This document shows, in pieces, positions 1 through 11,057 of a stretch of DNA of 64,000 bases. The notes beneath the pieces were generated by a model that saw only the letters and a list, made by a program, of their open reading frames with translations, did not search any database and was not told where the DNA came from. The DNA is from Lamellibrachia satsuma. Taxonomy: Eukaryota; Annelida; Polychaeta; Sabellida; Siboglinidae. Location of the stretch: contig BSQZ01000080.1 in NCBI GenBank assembly GCA_033239005.1, positions 728,501 through 792,500 on the forward strand, in the 5' to 3' direction. The stretch's first letter is position 1, and each line of letters starts with the position of its first letter. Made by a program: the position numbers and the translations under genes.

Positions 1-363
1 TAATTATTTTTTAATGTGGGACGACCCAACGACCACCCACTAATAGGTAATGCTAGGCTGTTTTTAGACTTTGAGAACTTACGCAACCACCCCTAAACAG
101 TCTGCTTGCTGAAAAAAAACTAATTGTAACAAAGGTCCAGATGTAGCTACAGAACAGTTTGGCCAGGCCCCAACATGTTCCACGTAGCAAGGATCAGATG
201 TATTTAAAAAAGAGCTCATTATCTTGCTGAGGAATGATATAAGGCCCAGAATTTATTCACATATCAACAACCCTAAACTTGCCATATATCATGTCACTAC
301 AGAATATTTGCTATTAGGAGTACAAGTGTACTATCAAACATCACATGTAATAACAAGAGAACT

Positions 364-704
364 AATAGTTACAGATGAATAATGATTGCATATTTAGAAA
401 GAACACTAATATTTACGCAAAGTGGCAAAATATGAAGGCAATCAGTACATTTGTTTATATTTGACATTTTATACAGACATCATTGGTAAGTGTAAAAATC
501 AAGACGATTTCAATATGTACGTGCTTGCCAGTCTATCTACCAAAATAAAACTACTAGTACTACTAGTCACAGATGAATGGTGATTGCATATTTAGAAAGA
601 ACACTAATATTTACGCAAACTAGCAAACTATGAAGGTAATCAGTATATTATTTGACTTTTTGGACAGACACTGTTGACAAGTGTAAAAATCGAGACGATT
701 TGTT
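364..704. repeat. Direct duplication of ~150 bp, two diverged copies
   Basis: Segments at about 364-512 and 564-704 align along their length. Both contain the run gattgcatatttagaaagaa, then an atgaagg..atcagta block, then a aagtgtaaaaatc.agacgattt block. It lies in dynein intron sequence and has no coding sign. The rest of 1-1190 shows nothing I recognise. Confidence 0.75.
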
Positions 705-1193
705 TACGTATTGTTGTTAGAAACAGTCGCTTCACTGGCACTCATGGGCAATGTTATATATCATCGTCACTGGCACTGTTGTCTTCACCAGAACATCTCA
801 CTCACTATCACTTATGTTGTCAATAATCCCGAGTACTTCATTTAGATCCGTGATCAACCATGATGGCTGCTTCATCTGAATAGACAAGTTTTCGGCAGTG
901 TCTTTCAAATTACAATTGTAGGTCTCAAACTAAACATTTCGCGACGTCATTACAACCAGGCAATGTCTATGCAATGCCTCTATCGATATCAATACCCATA
1001 TCCCCCTCTATGGAGCAATAGAAAAGTCGCATCTGACTGTATATGACCATCCCTATGCCGTATTATATTGCACAACCGGTCTTTAAAGGTTAACACAATA
1101 CTACTGGTTACATCATAAATCTTTTTTGAAAATATGGCAGTTACCCATTCAGTCAGTAGATTGCAGTTAAGAACATGTTTGTTACTTCTACCA

Positions 1194-1333
1194 TCATCTG
1201 TTGATTAGTGTTTATTTGTTGTCATCTCTTGATTATTTGATTTTCTATGGGTTTTCTATTGTCATCAGTTGATTATTTATTTGTTATTTACTGTTGATTA
1301 TTTTATTATCTATTTGTTATCTATCATCATTTG
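1194..1333. repeat. Degenerate AT-rich tandem repeat in dynein intron
   Basis: The words gttgatta, atttgtt and gtcatc recur at irregular 25-50 bp spacing. It looks like a decayed short tandem repeat that leads directly into the SINE head at 1334. Confidence 0.5.
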
Positions 1334-1815
1334 AGGACACAGTGGTGTAGTGGTTAGAACATTGGACTCTCAATTGAGGGAACGGTTTTAAATCCTCTCG
1401 CTGCTGCTTCAAAAGTTGTGCAATTTTGTTCACCCCACGTTGCTTCAGTTGGTGTTGGAATGAATAGGTCTGCCAGGAAGTGAATTGTTCACCCCACGTT
1501 GCTTCAGTTGGTGTTGGAATGAATAGGTCTGCCAGGAAGTGAATTGTTCACCCCACGTTGCTTCAGTTGGTGTTGGAATGAATAGGTCTGCCAGGAAGTG
1601 AATTGTTCACCCCACGTTGCTTCAGTTGGTGTTGGAATGAATAGGTCTGCCAGGAAGTGAATTGTTCACCCCACGTTGCTTCAGTTGGTGTTGGAATGAA
1701 TAGGTCTGCCAGGAAGTGAATTGTTCACCCCACGTTGCTTCAGTTGGTGTTGGAATGAATAGGTCTGCCAGGAAGTGAATTGTAAAGCTATGAACTGGAT
1801 ACTATACTATATAAG
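1334..1815 (+). mobile_element. tRNA-derived SINE with internally amplified body
   Basis: The head (about 1334-1400) looks like a tRNA gene. An A-box-like stretch, gtgtagtggttagaacattg, is followed about 35 bp later by a B-box-like ggttttaaatcc. It shares the run ttggactct and its overall layout with the SINE at 48269. A body sequence follows, amplified into six tandem 59-bp copies, then an A/T-rich tail near 1786-1815. I could not assign target-site duplications. Confidence 0.65.
1431..1785. repeat. 59-bp minisatellite, 6 copies, inside the SINE body
   Basis: Copies start at 1431, 1490, 1549, 1608, 1667 and 1726 with essentially no differences. Each begins caccccacgttgcttcagtt and ends aggaagtgaattgtt. 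Near-identity of all copies implies very recent expansion, or an assembly-sensitive region. Confidence 0.95.
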
Positions 1816-1874
1816 ACTGTAAACTTTACTTTTTTATCTGTTGATTATCTACAGATGATCTTCTGTGTTTGCAG

Positions 1875-1935
1875 GTAGTGGTTCACGAGAACGGCAAGCG
1901 GACAGAGGCGGACGCTGGCAGCTTCATAGTCACAG
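1875..1935 (+). CDS. DYNC1H1: Cytoplasmic dynein 1 heavy chain, third-last coding exon
   Basis: This exon encodes VVVHENGKRTEADAGSFIVT plus the first base of a Gly codon. It corresponds to the part of the dynein heavy-chain C-terminal domain just before the conserved TGLKLQGA motif. The acceptor is tttgcag at 1868-1874 and the donor is gtttgt at 1936, leaving phase 1. The reading frame continues exactly into the exon at 5030. Cytoplasmic dynein 1 heavy chain is the AAA+ motor of the minus-end-directed microtubule motor. Only its extreme C-terminus lies in this window; the earlier exons would be upstream of position 1. The assignment rests on recognised family sequence, and the following two exons match much more strongly. 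Confidence 0.85.
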
Positions 1936-3089
1936 GTTTGTTGACTGGTCACATGATTATCCTTCGCTCTTTGTGCATGCACGCACACGCGCGTGTGCCC
2001 AAATATCTTTTCATGTATACGCATTTTAACATCAGCTGTATTAATTTTATACTGCCATGTAATTAAAATTATTTACTGCCAAGACCTCTACTGATAACAT
2101 ATCTAGGGTGTTTTTGAAGAGTTTAATGCAATTCTTCACAAGTGTGATTGAAATACACCTTAACTACTACTGTCATGCTACACACTCGTAGGAACATGAT
2201 TAGTTGTGCTCCTTGCAAAATACCGATCTCAGGAGAGAGTAATTGGTGTTGCAGTTACTACCATAACAAATGTATATTTCATAACATTACTTCTTGTTTC
2301 ATTCTATTAGCGCGGCATTCATTACAACGTGTCTCAGAAAGTTACCGCGATACACTGACCGCCATAATGGATGTAGTTCCAGGTTACCCACAACGCAACA
2401 CACGTGGTGGCGTCGTTGTGAGCGCCACCTCATGGAGTATGGGTTATCCCAGATAATAAAGACAAACGCGGGTATAATATTATGTTCGACGTGTTTGTTT
2501 CTGGCACACAGCTGCACCAGTTTGGGGGTTTGTTGCACTGGAACCGTCTGACAGAAATAAATGATTGCACTGCAATCCCAGACCTGTGTGCAGTCAAACA
2601 AAATTAATACACCCCGAATCATGTCGAAAATTACTGCTGCTAGCAAGCAAGTTGAAGGGATGCTTTAACCAACTGTCAACATTTCTTTGATTTTTTTTGT
2701 ATGAAACTAATCAAGTAGAGGGTCATGAGTTGGTTATTAAAATATGAGTTTGTAACCAATTTATGGAAAAAATCCGAACTGTATTTGTGGACAGGCCTTG
2801 AAAAGATATTGAAAACGAAGTTTGTTCATGAAATAGCTGATGCGATTCAGTGAAAAAATAGCTGCCATCACGTGTTCTGCTACAGCATTTGCTGTTCTCA
2901 GCAAGCAAGGAAAACTGTAAGTGAGAAAAAGCTGGTACTGGTGCGCACTGTCAAAGATGGAAACCGTGTAAACTACACGCTGCTGTACTGGACATGGGCC
3001 AGTTTGGATCTGATACTGCAGATAATCTCCACAACTCCATTGATATCTTGAAAACAAAATGAAGAATCCCAAAGTATGCTATACCAAAG

Positions 3090-4351
3090 GGTTTGGTGTG
3101 TGCCAATACAGACGGCACTTCGGTGAATACAAATGTCTACACTGGCCTTCTTTTACGAATGAAGAACAAAGAACGTCCCTGGCTGTGTTTCACACTGAGT
3201 GTAACTGGCTGTGAAGGATTCCCTCTTGAAGGAGAAGAATTTTGAGCAGATCTTACGATCATGATCTACTACTTGATGAAGAGGTCATAAATTTAAAAGG
3301 TACTTCAAGGCAACAGCACATGCACTGGCCATGCATGTCTACAGATTTCCGAAGTTCCACGGAGCACTCTTTGTGAGTCACCAGAGAAAAGGTGTCAACA
3401 ACTTGCTGCACAATTGGATTCCTCTTGCCCAGGCTATTGAGAATTCAATTGCCAACAGCATGAATAGCACAACGAATTCAAGACTGCAAGGAATTCTAAA
3501 GAAGCTGAGAAACTCAAAGTTTCTTGCTGACAGCTGTTTGTTCAGGCAGATCCTTGAGATAATGTCTCGCCTCTCACTGTAGTTTAGAGCAGACAAAGGC
3601 CAGGATCACGCCAGTGGTGAAGGCTGGATATTCCATCCATGATGAAGAGATCGCCATTGATCTACCCAAAGAAGGCCACGTGAGAAAGGCTGTAGACAAC
3701 CGAGGGTTTGTCAGTGTGAAGCTTGACAGGATGACAGCACACGCAGCAGACATCACTAACCTGAAACAGAAGGCCCTGGCAGCTCTGAGTGAGTGCTTAG
3801 ACGCACGGTTCCAGTCCTTTGGCAACACCAGTGATTATCACAACATGATTTGGGTAGATGCCTGTGGCTATGACGGCAGCAAACTGAAGCAGAAGTGGAA
3901 GAGTTTGAAGTTCCTAGTGAAGCACTACTACTTGGGTGTGGAGGCAACAGATCCTGCAATACAGGAAGAAGGAGTTCCCCAACCTACGTCTCCTGGTTGG
4001 TGTACTGGCCATTGGTGTGAGCCATTGTACTGTTGAGGGTGGTTTTGGTGTGCTCACAGTGATGCTGTCAGACCGCTGGCTGTCTTTGAATCATGACACG
4101 ATGGAAGACCTCCTCATCAAGGCAAATCATCAAGTCTGGTCAGAGATAGAGCGAGACAACATCATTGATGCAGCACTACAGCATTTCATGCAGAAGCATC
4201 ACAAACGTCAGTTGGATAGCACATCATCCAGTGACCTGGGTGTGCCACCAAAGGAACTGAAATTGGGCTCACTCAATGAAACAAAGGAAGACTCTGACAG
4301 TGACACTGGTAGTAGGCCTAGATGCTCTGATGGTGAATATGAATGGTCATG
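3090..4351 (+). pseudogene. Decayed hAT-superfamily transposase
   Basis: Fragments in different frames fit a hAT transposase of the KIAA1586/ZNF862-like group. An RMKNKERPW segment lies near 3157. RFPKFHGALFVSHQRKG (about 3343-3393) is followed by NLLHNW. A KSLKFLVKHYY segment lies near 3897. A C-terminal hATC-like dimerisation segment, CTVEGGFGVLTVMLSDRW (about 4027-4080), precedes an acidic tail ending at the stop near 4350. Stops lie near 3243 and 3582, and a frame change between about 3930 and 4036 breaks the gene. No terminal inverted repeats or 8-bp duplications were identified. It sits in the dynein intron between 1935 and 5030, on the same strand. Confidence 0.6.
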
Positions 4352-4635
4352 ATGACTGAATCTGTGGTACTGGACAAAAATTATGATCACTTGAATCAGT
4401 TTTTTTCTTGTTCTTGCTACAACAATAAATTTTGATACAGTTATTTAAATTGTTTGTTGACCATTTTGATCATCTGGGCCAGGAGAACCACTCTCCTCGT
4501 ATTTCTAAAACAGAAGGTCTAATGCTAGTCTATATGCAAGATGATGCGCTGAAAAACTTATAGAGAATGTAATATTTCATTTACGGTATATTAACGGTAC
4601 CCAGTCTAAATATTTAGATCATAGAACAATGTTAT

Positions 4636-4912
4636 ATAGTATAAACATGTTATATATTATAAACATGTTATATAGTATAAACATCAATATTCTAACATCT
4701 TCACTGCCAACTGTGTTTCGGTGATATGTTTAATTTTAATCTTTCACCCCTGATATCATGTTTACATTACTGGCTGAACACTATCATAAACACACAACGG
4801 TCAAATTATATTTAAAATTGTGGTTTATTAGGGCACACTTGGGCGTTTAAGATGTTAACATTAATATAGTTTACATTATATGACATCATTTAATATAGTT
4901 TACATTATATAA
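4636..4912. repeat. Short AT-rich duplications
   Basis: The run tataaacatgttatata recurs two to three times at 4636-4685. A taatatagtttacattatat segment occurs twice at 4862-4911. These are simple intronic duplications. Confidence 0.7.
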
Positions 4913-5029
4913 AATGATTTTATGATTAAAATGATCAGACTCTGTACCTTTAATGCTTTCTGATGTATTGTTGGGAAAAAGTAGTTTGTTTAGACTGGCA
5001 CTGGTTGATATGTGTGTCTTATGCTGTAG

Positions 5030-5126
5030 GTTTGAAGCTTCAAGGAGCAGTTTGTAAGAACAACTTGCTCAGTCTGTCGACCACAATCTCCACAGACCTC
5101 CCACTGACTTCTCTCAGATGGATCAG
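5030..5126 (+). CDS. DYNC1H1: Cytoplasmic dynein 1 heavy chain, penultimate coding exon
   Basis: This exon encodes [20 protein letters not shown] then [13 protein letters not shown]. That is the hallmark dynein C-terminal segment, close to the vertebrate DYNC1H1 sequence [20 protein letters not shown] followed by LPLTQLRW. The acceptor is atgctgtag ending at 5029 and the donor is gtctgt at 5127. The phase-1 start joins the G at 1935 to make Gly, and the exon ends with AG of an Arg codon completed at 6378. The domain lies after the AAA6 ring module. Confidence 0.95.
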
Positions 5127-5442
5127 GTCTGTATTGTACTTTGTTGTCATCTTTGTCAAACCGTCATGTATGTATTAATCATCACTGAGGCTTCCTCGTC
5201 TTACAGTTTGTAATAATTGTCATTGCAGCTTAAGGTAAGACGTGTTGAAGTTCTTTGTTAAAGTTTTTTATCATACATCTTGTAATAGTCATTGCTGAAA
5301 CAACTTCATCAAAGAACATATAACAGTATTAACAATGTCAACTATTTGAACAATATGTAATAATTGCTGCTGATTTATTCTACATACAATAGGTTTGTCT
5401 GCCAAAGCTTCCGGCTCATCAAACTCCAGTAAAGCTTCCTCA

Positions 5443-5632
5443 TTATAAAACAGACTATTGTCATAACTAGTGGTCTGTGGTTACACAACCTATAAAGTCA
5501 TGTATGTTATGAAACAGACTGTAGTCATAACCAGTGGTCTGTGGTTACACAACCTATAAAGTCATGTATATTATAAACCAGACTATCGTCATAACCAGTG
5601 GTTTGTGGTTACACAACCTATGAAGTCGTATA
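5443..5632. repeat. ~65-bp tandem triplication in dynein intron
   Basis: Three successive copies each contain cagact.t.gtcataac.agtgg, then gtggttacacaacctat, then aagtc.tat. Copies differ at several positions, so this expansion is older than the 59-bp array at 1431. Confidence 0.85.
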
Positions 5633-5971
5633 TCATACACCGGGAGTAATTCTCCGTCTACTAGATGTTAATCCAGCTTTCAAATCTTGTGATCTGTGTA
5701 AGATGATATTGTAACTGTAACTGTGAAATGGTGTATGTTGTACATCCATTTCATGACTTCAGATGTTCACCCTAGGTGGCAGCAGGGTTGGTTAATTGTG
5801 TAAAGTATGTACCCTTAGATGGCAGCACCTTCGACTTCCAAATCCCATAAAATACCCTGATAGTATCATATTACCCAAATTAAAGAAATGTATCTTGTTT
5901 AATATTACCAGGACACCCCAACAAAGTTATTCTATGAATAAAAGTGTCAGTCATTATGTAAATGTAAAATA

Positions 5972-6116
5972 CAGTAGAACCTCACTATTAAGGTCACTCT
6001 CAGTACTAGGCCAAAGTGACCTGAATAGCAAGATGACCGTATTAGGTGTGACCCGGGATGACTATAATCACGAGGTATCAGTATTACTGAGGTGACCGTA
6101 AAGTGAGGTTCGACTG
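5972..6116. mobile_element. 145-bp MITE with pogo/Tc1-like inverted ends
   Basis: The left end CAGTAGAACCTCACT and the reverse complement of the right end, CAGTCGAACCTCACT, form terminal inverted repeats that extend about 26 bp with few mismatches (AGGTCAC / CGGTCAC). A TA dinucleotide flanks each side (5970-5971 and 6117-6118), as expected for Tc1/mariner/pogo target duplication. There is no coding capacity. The ends suggest mobilisation by a pogo/Tigger-type transposase, which is an inference from TIR style. Confidence 0.85.
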
Positions 6117-6377
6117 TATTTAAAAATCATAACATTCTAATCAAGATTTACCCATCCAATTAAATTCAGTAAAAATAAAAAACTATACAACAGAAATAGT
6201 GATTTGTTACAGTCAATAATATTTCATATTAATGTATTCTGCTGCCAAATGACGGTCCACAAACTTGTGTGACAGCATATAAAGGACAATGAATCAGCAA
6301 CTAATTCTTGCACACTATTATGTAATTATTTTTCTGATTTGTAAATTTTATGTTTGTCACTTTGTGTTCCTGTACAG

Positions 6378-6549
6378 ACAAGACACGGTGAAGCCGTCTG
6401 AAACGCGAGTCACCCTGCCCGTCTACCTGAACGCCACTCGCAGTCAGCTGCTGTTTACTGTCGACTTTGAGACGCAGGGCGAGGGATCTGGCAAGGACCA
6501 CAGCTTCTATGAGCGTGGTGTCGCCCTTATCAGTTCAACTCTGGGGTAG
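6378..6549 (+). CDS. DYNC1H1: Cytoplasmic dynein 1 heavy chain, last coding exon and stop
   Basis: This exon encodes RQDTVKPSETRV, then TLPVYLNATRSQLLFTVDFE, and ends SFYERGVALISSTLG before TAG at 6547. The TLPVYLN..R..L.FTVDFE...SFYERGVA pattern is the C-terminus of cytoplasmic dynein heavy chains. Vertebrate proteins end only a few residues after SFYERGVAV. The acceptor is ttcctgtacag ending at 6377, and the first base completes the Arg codon begun at 5125. Compared with my memory of vertebrate DYNC1H1, there is a small insertion (QGEGSGK) before the SFYERG motif and a slightly longer tail. Splice phases of all three exons agree, so the gene end looks functional. Confidence 0.96.
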
Positions 6550-8630
6550 ACTCACTCCTCTTTTCGACTTTAGGGTCAAGCATCTCTTTGATTTTGGGGG
6601 TCAGAGTCAGAACCGAATCTCTGAGCACAGATGTTATACAGCAGACGTTTTATGCTTATTTGTGTTGCAGTGACATTTCTTTCAGATTGTTGGCTTTTTG
6701 GTATATTTCAAGCTATTAAGTGAAGGTGACTTGCTTTGTTTGCTTACTGTGGTGTTTGAATTATCAGAGATATCTACATAGGGACTCCTGTTGGGTGTTG
6801 TTTGTAGTCATAGAGAAGCTGTTGCACTTGCTCTGGCCGTCTTACATAAGTGTGGGTGTAGTCTTAATAGAAGCATACCTTTTAGTGTGATTGAGCACAT
6901 ACGCAGCCAGCTAGTAGTGGCTATGGCCAAGCATGTCATTTTCTTGTGTTGGTTTTTGGTTATCACTTACAACATGGTTCAGTTCTAAATTGTTATGGAA
7001 TAGTAATAAAAACAGCTGTATGAATTATACGTTTCTTTGATATTTTAAAAAATGACAAAACCATTTCCATTAGTAATTTTCAAGCACAGTGTCAGTATGT
7101 TCTGGTAAACATTTGCAATGGTTAAAACCAGAAAAGTTCTGCGTTATGAAAGTGCAACAAACAGTACAGTGCAGTATCAGAATATAATATGTTGAATTCT
7201 TCAATAATAAAAAATTATAGCAAAATTAGTTTAACTGAATGTGATAAATAGTTAAGACATTATTAAGGTGTTATAAATGTTTGCTTCTTGAGCGTAGCTG
7301 TTTGTGGCTTGTTGTTTGATTCTGAATTTTCATCATTAAAAATTGACTGCAGTGTTTATGTTGTTGTTGTCAAATGTTGTTCTGAGTTGTTATTATATAC
7401 TGTTAGGTTGTATCTCTTCAAAAAATACTGGCTGCTATGTCTACCAAAGACCTGCATGGGGTCCATGATTACTTATCTACCTATCCTTTCATATTATAAG
7501 CCTTCTAAATAAATTGTATTTTCAAGGTCCTTCTTATTGGTAATTGTCACACCACTATGACGGTTATCAAAATTAACTATGTTATAAATGACTATAGTGC
7601 GTAAAATATTGATTGATTTTGCATTAGTATTGAGTTAGGTTATATTTTGTTTGTATAAATATGGAACCGGTTCTGACAGAATCCACTGGTTGTTGTACGC
7701 TAATGCATCACATAAAGCTGATAATTTCAGCGATGTTGAGTAATTTTGCTCATCATTTCTAAATCGTAACACATTGACTTTATTTTAAATAAATGTTTGT
7801 TTAAATCACATTGTTTTTTGCATCAAGTAAAAATATCAACTGCACTGTATGGCATAAGTCAGGTGTGGGTCATGACTGATTATCCACCTGTGTGACCCAT
7901 TGTAAAAGACATTGTAAAACAGTATTTGCAATGTCTTCTGGCTGTTCCTGCCAATTCCACCCCCACACATCCATGCAAAAAGGTACCCCCATACCTGGCT
8001 ACTTGCCAAATACTCCATGATGTAGCTTTATATATAGTATGGTTTACAAGATTGCATTGTTTTTATGTTTACAGAGTGTACTAACTTACCCAAGAGCTCT
8101 ACCCTTAATTGAAAATCACGGTTTCACAGTTTAGAATATTAATTTACATTTTAAGTTAATTTATTTTATGATAATTTAGGAATAATGGCTTCATAGAGCA
8201 TAAGAAATAAAAAAATACATTAAGTGTTTTTCTGTAATATAATTGCAACATAACCTAATTGTCTATAAAGATATAAGTAATTGCTAATAAAACTCCCCAT
8301 TATTTGTGTTAAAGTAATAGCGAAATAGAAAGCAGAATAAATATACAGAAAGTATTCAGTTAGGCACCTAACCAGCGAATTTCATGTTATTTGTCTAGAA
8401 AAACTATTCAGTTCCTAATAGAAATGCTGTTATGATGAAAGTGTGAACAGTATTATGTTATAGTATAATTGTTATAGAGCTGAACCATTTTCTTTGTTTT
8501 TTTCGAATTTTGACCGGAACCGATCAAAAAGAATTTAGTTACTTGTCTGATGATTTCATCAAAATGAAATAGCAATAAAATTTGAATTTTCCCATATTAA
8601 GGATCTGTTTTACACAATGTAATGCGAAGT
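6550..8630 (+). other. Dynein 3' UTR and gene-free spacer
   Basis: The sequence after the stop is AT-rich. Possible AATAAA polyadenylation signals lie at 7005-7010 and near 7507. I cannot tell which is used. Beyond about 7.5 kb no coding, RNA or repeat structure stands out until the diverged left edge of the U1 array. Confidence 0.4.
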
Positions 8631-8837
8631 ACAACGTAGAAGATACCGTATGAGACGTACGTTCGTGGATGCAGCTACACCAGCGCCCCTCCCGGAAAGT
8701 ATTCTCACTTAGTCAAGTCACAAAGTTTCGCATTAAACATTTGCTATTTAAAAACTTGTTTATATATTGGTATTGATAACTTTTAACTATTGTAATAATA
8801 ACGCAGTAATAATAGATACAAATAAAATTAGGTTAAC

Positions 8838-8937
8838 AAACAATATGTGTAATAATTTCTACTTTATTCAATTAGTGTGACACCACATATTCACCACGAT
8901 CTCGCCGTACTATTGATGAAAGCGGCGCTACTAAGGC
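8838..8937 (+). promoter_or_regulatory. Conserved 100-bp region upstream of U1 copy 1
   Basis: In the diverged leftmost unit, similarity to the other units is patchy before about 8838. From there to the U1 start it becomes nearly complete, with only about four differences. A TCACC-beginning stretch at about -48 to -36 (ttcaccacga) resembles the start of metazoan snRNA proximal sequence elements. No TATA box is visible at -30, as expected for Pol II-type U1 genes. Assigning it as a PSE is inference. Confidence 0.5.
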
Positions 8938-9019
8938 ATACTTACCTGGCACAGGAGATACCGTGATCCACACGGCGGTTCTCCCAGGCCGAGGCCTTCC
9001 CATTGCACTTCGGTTGGGC

Positions 9020-9054
<35 letters not shown>

Positions 9055-9101
9055 GGTGCGTAATTTTTGGTAGTGGGGGACTGCGTTCGCGCTATCCCCT
9101 G
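8938..9101 (+). ncRNA. RNU1: U1 snRNA, array copy 1
   Basis: U1 snRNA pairs with pre-mRNA 5' splice sites in the U1 snRNP. This copy is 164 nt, the same length as human U1, and shares these parts with all copies: the 5' end ATACTTACCTG; stem-loop I (17-47), with stem GGAGA/TCTCC plus ACCG/CGGT; stem-loop II with the U1A-type loop ATTGCAC at 65-71; stem-loop III TTACCC/GGGTAA; Sm site AATTTTTGG; and stem-loop IV closed by a TTCG tetraloop, ending CCCCTG. The loop at 28-37 reads GATCCACACG, where U1-70K normally binds GATCANGAAG. Copy 1 differs from the majority at position 52 (g to c) and 62 (t to c). It is the leftmost copy, in the most diverged unit. Confidence 0.95.
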
Positions 9102-9449
9102 GAAAATGCTAAAAGTTCATTTCTTCTTTTCCTACATTCCAACATCGAGGTTTGTGCTTTTCCTGTGTATTTGTTGAGTTCGCGTGCAGATCACTTGTCC
9201 GCAGTTACGTGATTCACTAATATTACTGGAATATTTATGAGGCCAACGACTGTTTTTTAAATGTTGCATTCGGTGGAATATACCATTTAAAATGTTGCTT
9301 TCGGTGGAGTATATCACATTATAGCGTGACACGGATGTAAAAAACAAGTCAATATTTTCACAACGCATCAGCCATAATTTCGCAGCACTCACAACACATC
9401 ACGATAGCATCATTGAAGCGCTCTAAACGATCATAATTAATGCACACTC

Positions 9450-10140
9450 CACAATGCAGCGTGTATTAGTTGCGTGATTAATCGTGGGTGAATCGCATAC
9501 TTGGGCGTGAGACAAAGGGAAAATTTGTGAAAACTCAACACACACATGGTCCATTACCATCTGACAATGGAGGAATCACAAGAGTAAAGCTATGCTGGAT
9601 AGACACCAATGAATTACTATCATGGAACCCGTCTTCCAGACGACTAGATAATATTAATCATTTAGCTGCAAAAGCAGGCTTTGCCGTGCTCTTGGAAAGC
9701 GAAACAAATAATGGATTTATGTACGGCACATGCGGTATTCCAAAATCTACACAAAGCACGCAGCATAAAATTCACATTCGGACTGCATGTACTTTCCCGG
9801 TTTACCACCTTATAACGTGTCTTCTGGTATATTGTATATTTATTCTATGAAACGTGTTTTAGTATTTCTAATTTGCTTCAGCGCTAATGTTTGTACACCG
9901 TACAATACCCGAAATCATGCAAGCAACTGCACGAGCGTGTTTTTTAAATGTTCCATTCGGTGGAATATACCATTTAAAATGTTGCTTTCGGTGGAGTATA
10001 TCACATTATAGCGTGACACGGATGTCAAAAACAAGTCAATATTTTCACAACGCATCAGCCATAATTTCGCAGCACTCACAACACATCACGATAGCATCAC
10101 TGAAGCGCTCTAAACGATCATAATTAATGCACACTCCACA
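9450..10140 (+). repeat. Array unit that has lost its U1 gene
   Basis: At 9937/9938 the spacer jumps from gcacgagcg straight to tgttttttaaatg. In intact units these two sequences are about 580 bp apart, with U1 and its upstream region between them. The result is a 689-bp unit without U1 between U1 copies 1 and 2. I see no obvious homology at the junction beyond one or two bases. Confidence 0.9.
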
Positions 10141-10893
10141 ATGCAGCGTGTATTAGTTGCGTGATTAATCGTGGGTGAATCGCATACTTGGGCGTGACAC
10201 AAAGGGAAAATTTGTGAAAACTCAAACCCACACATGGTCCATTACCATCTGACAATGGAGGAATCACAAGAGTAAAGCTATGCTGGATAGCCACCAATGA
10301 ATTACTATCATGGAACCCGTCTTCCAGACCACTAGATAATATTGATCATTTAGCTGCAAAAGCAGGCTTTCCCTTGCTCTTGGAAAGCGAAACAAATAAT
10401 GGATTTATGTACGGCACATGCGGTATTCCAAAATCTACACAAAGCACGCAGAATAAAATTCACATATGGACTGCATGTACTTTCCCGGTTTACCACCTTA
10501 TAACGTGTCTTCTGGTATATTGTATATTTATTCTATGAAACGTATTTTAGTATTTCTAATTTGCTTCAGCGCTAATGTTTGTACACCGTACAATAACCGA
10601 AATCATGCAAACAACTGCACGAGCGACCCCTGCCGGAAAGCATCCACACTAATCGAAGCTAAAATATTTTATTGTTGTTTTGCAATTTCAAAACATAGTA
10701 ATATCCTGTTTTAGATAACTAGCAAAAATTTTAATACATTGTAATATATGATAATAATGCAGTAATACTATATACAAATAAATTACGTTAAGAAAAAATA
10801 TGTGTAATAATTTCTACTTTATTCAATTAGTGTGGCACCACATTTTCACCACGACCTCGCCGTACTATTGATGAAAGCGGCGCCTAATAAGGC

Positions 10894-10975
10894 ATACTTA
10901 CCTGGCACAGGAGATACCGTGATCTACACGGCGGTTCTCCCAGGGCGAGGCCTTTCCATTGCACTTCGGTTGGGC

Positions 10976-11010
<35 letters not shown>

Positions 11011-11057
11011 GGTGCGTAATTTTTGGTAGTGGGGGACTGCGTTCGCGCTATCCCCTG
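10894..11057 (+). ncRNA. RNU1: U1 snRNA, array copy 2
   Basis: Differs from the majority only at position 32 (c to t) in the stem-loop I loop, giving GATCTACACG. The spacing to copy 3 is 1267 bp. Confidence 0.94.

Noticed and set aside
1334..1405. Candidate tRNA genes at the SINE heads (1334 and 48269)
   Set aside because: A- and B-box-like words are present, but the cloverleaf pairing is degenerate and the sequences continue into SINE bodies.
9102..9140. snRNA 3' box downstream of U1
   Set aside because: The sequence after CCCCTG (gaaaatgctaaaagttcatt) does not match the vertebrate GTTTN(0-3)AAARNNAGA consensus well enough to annotate; the invertebrate element may differ.
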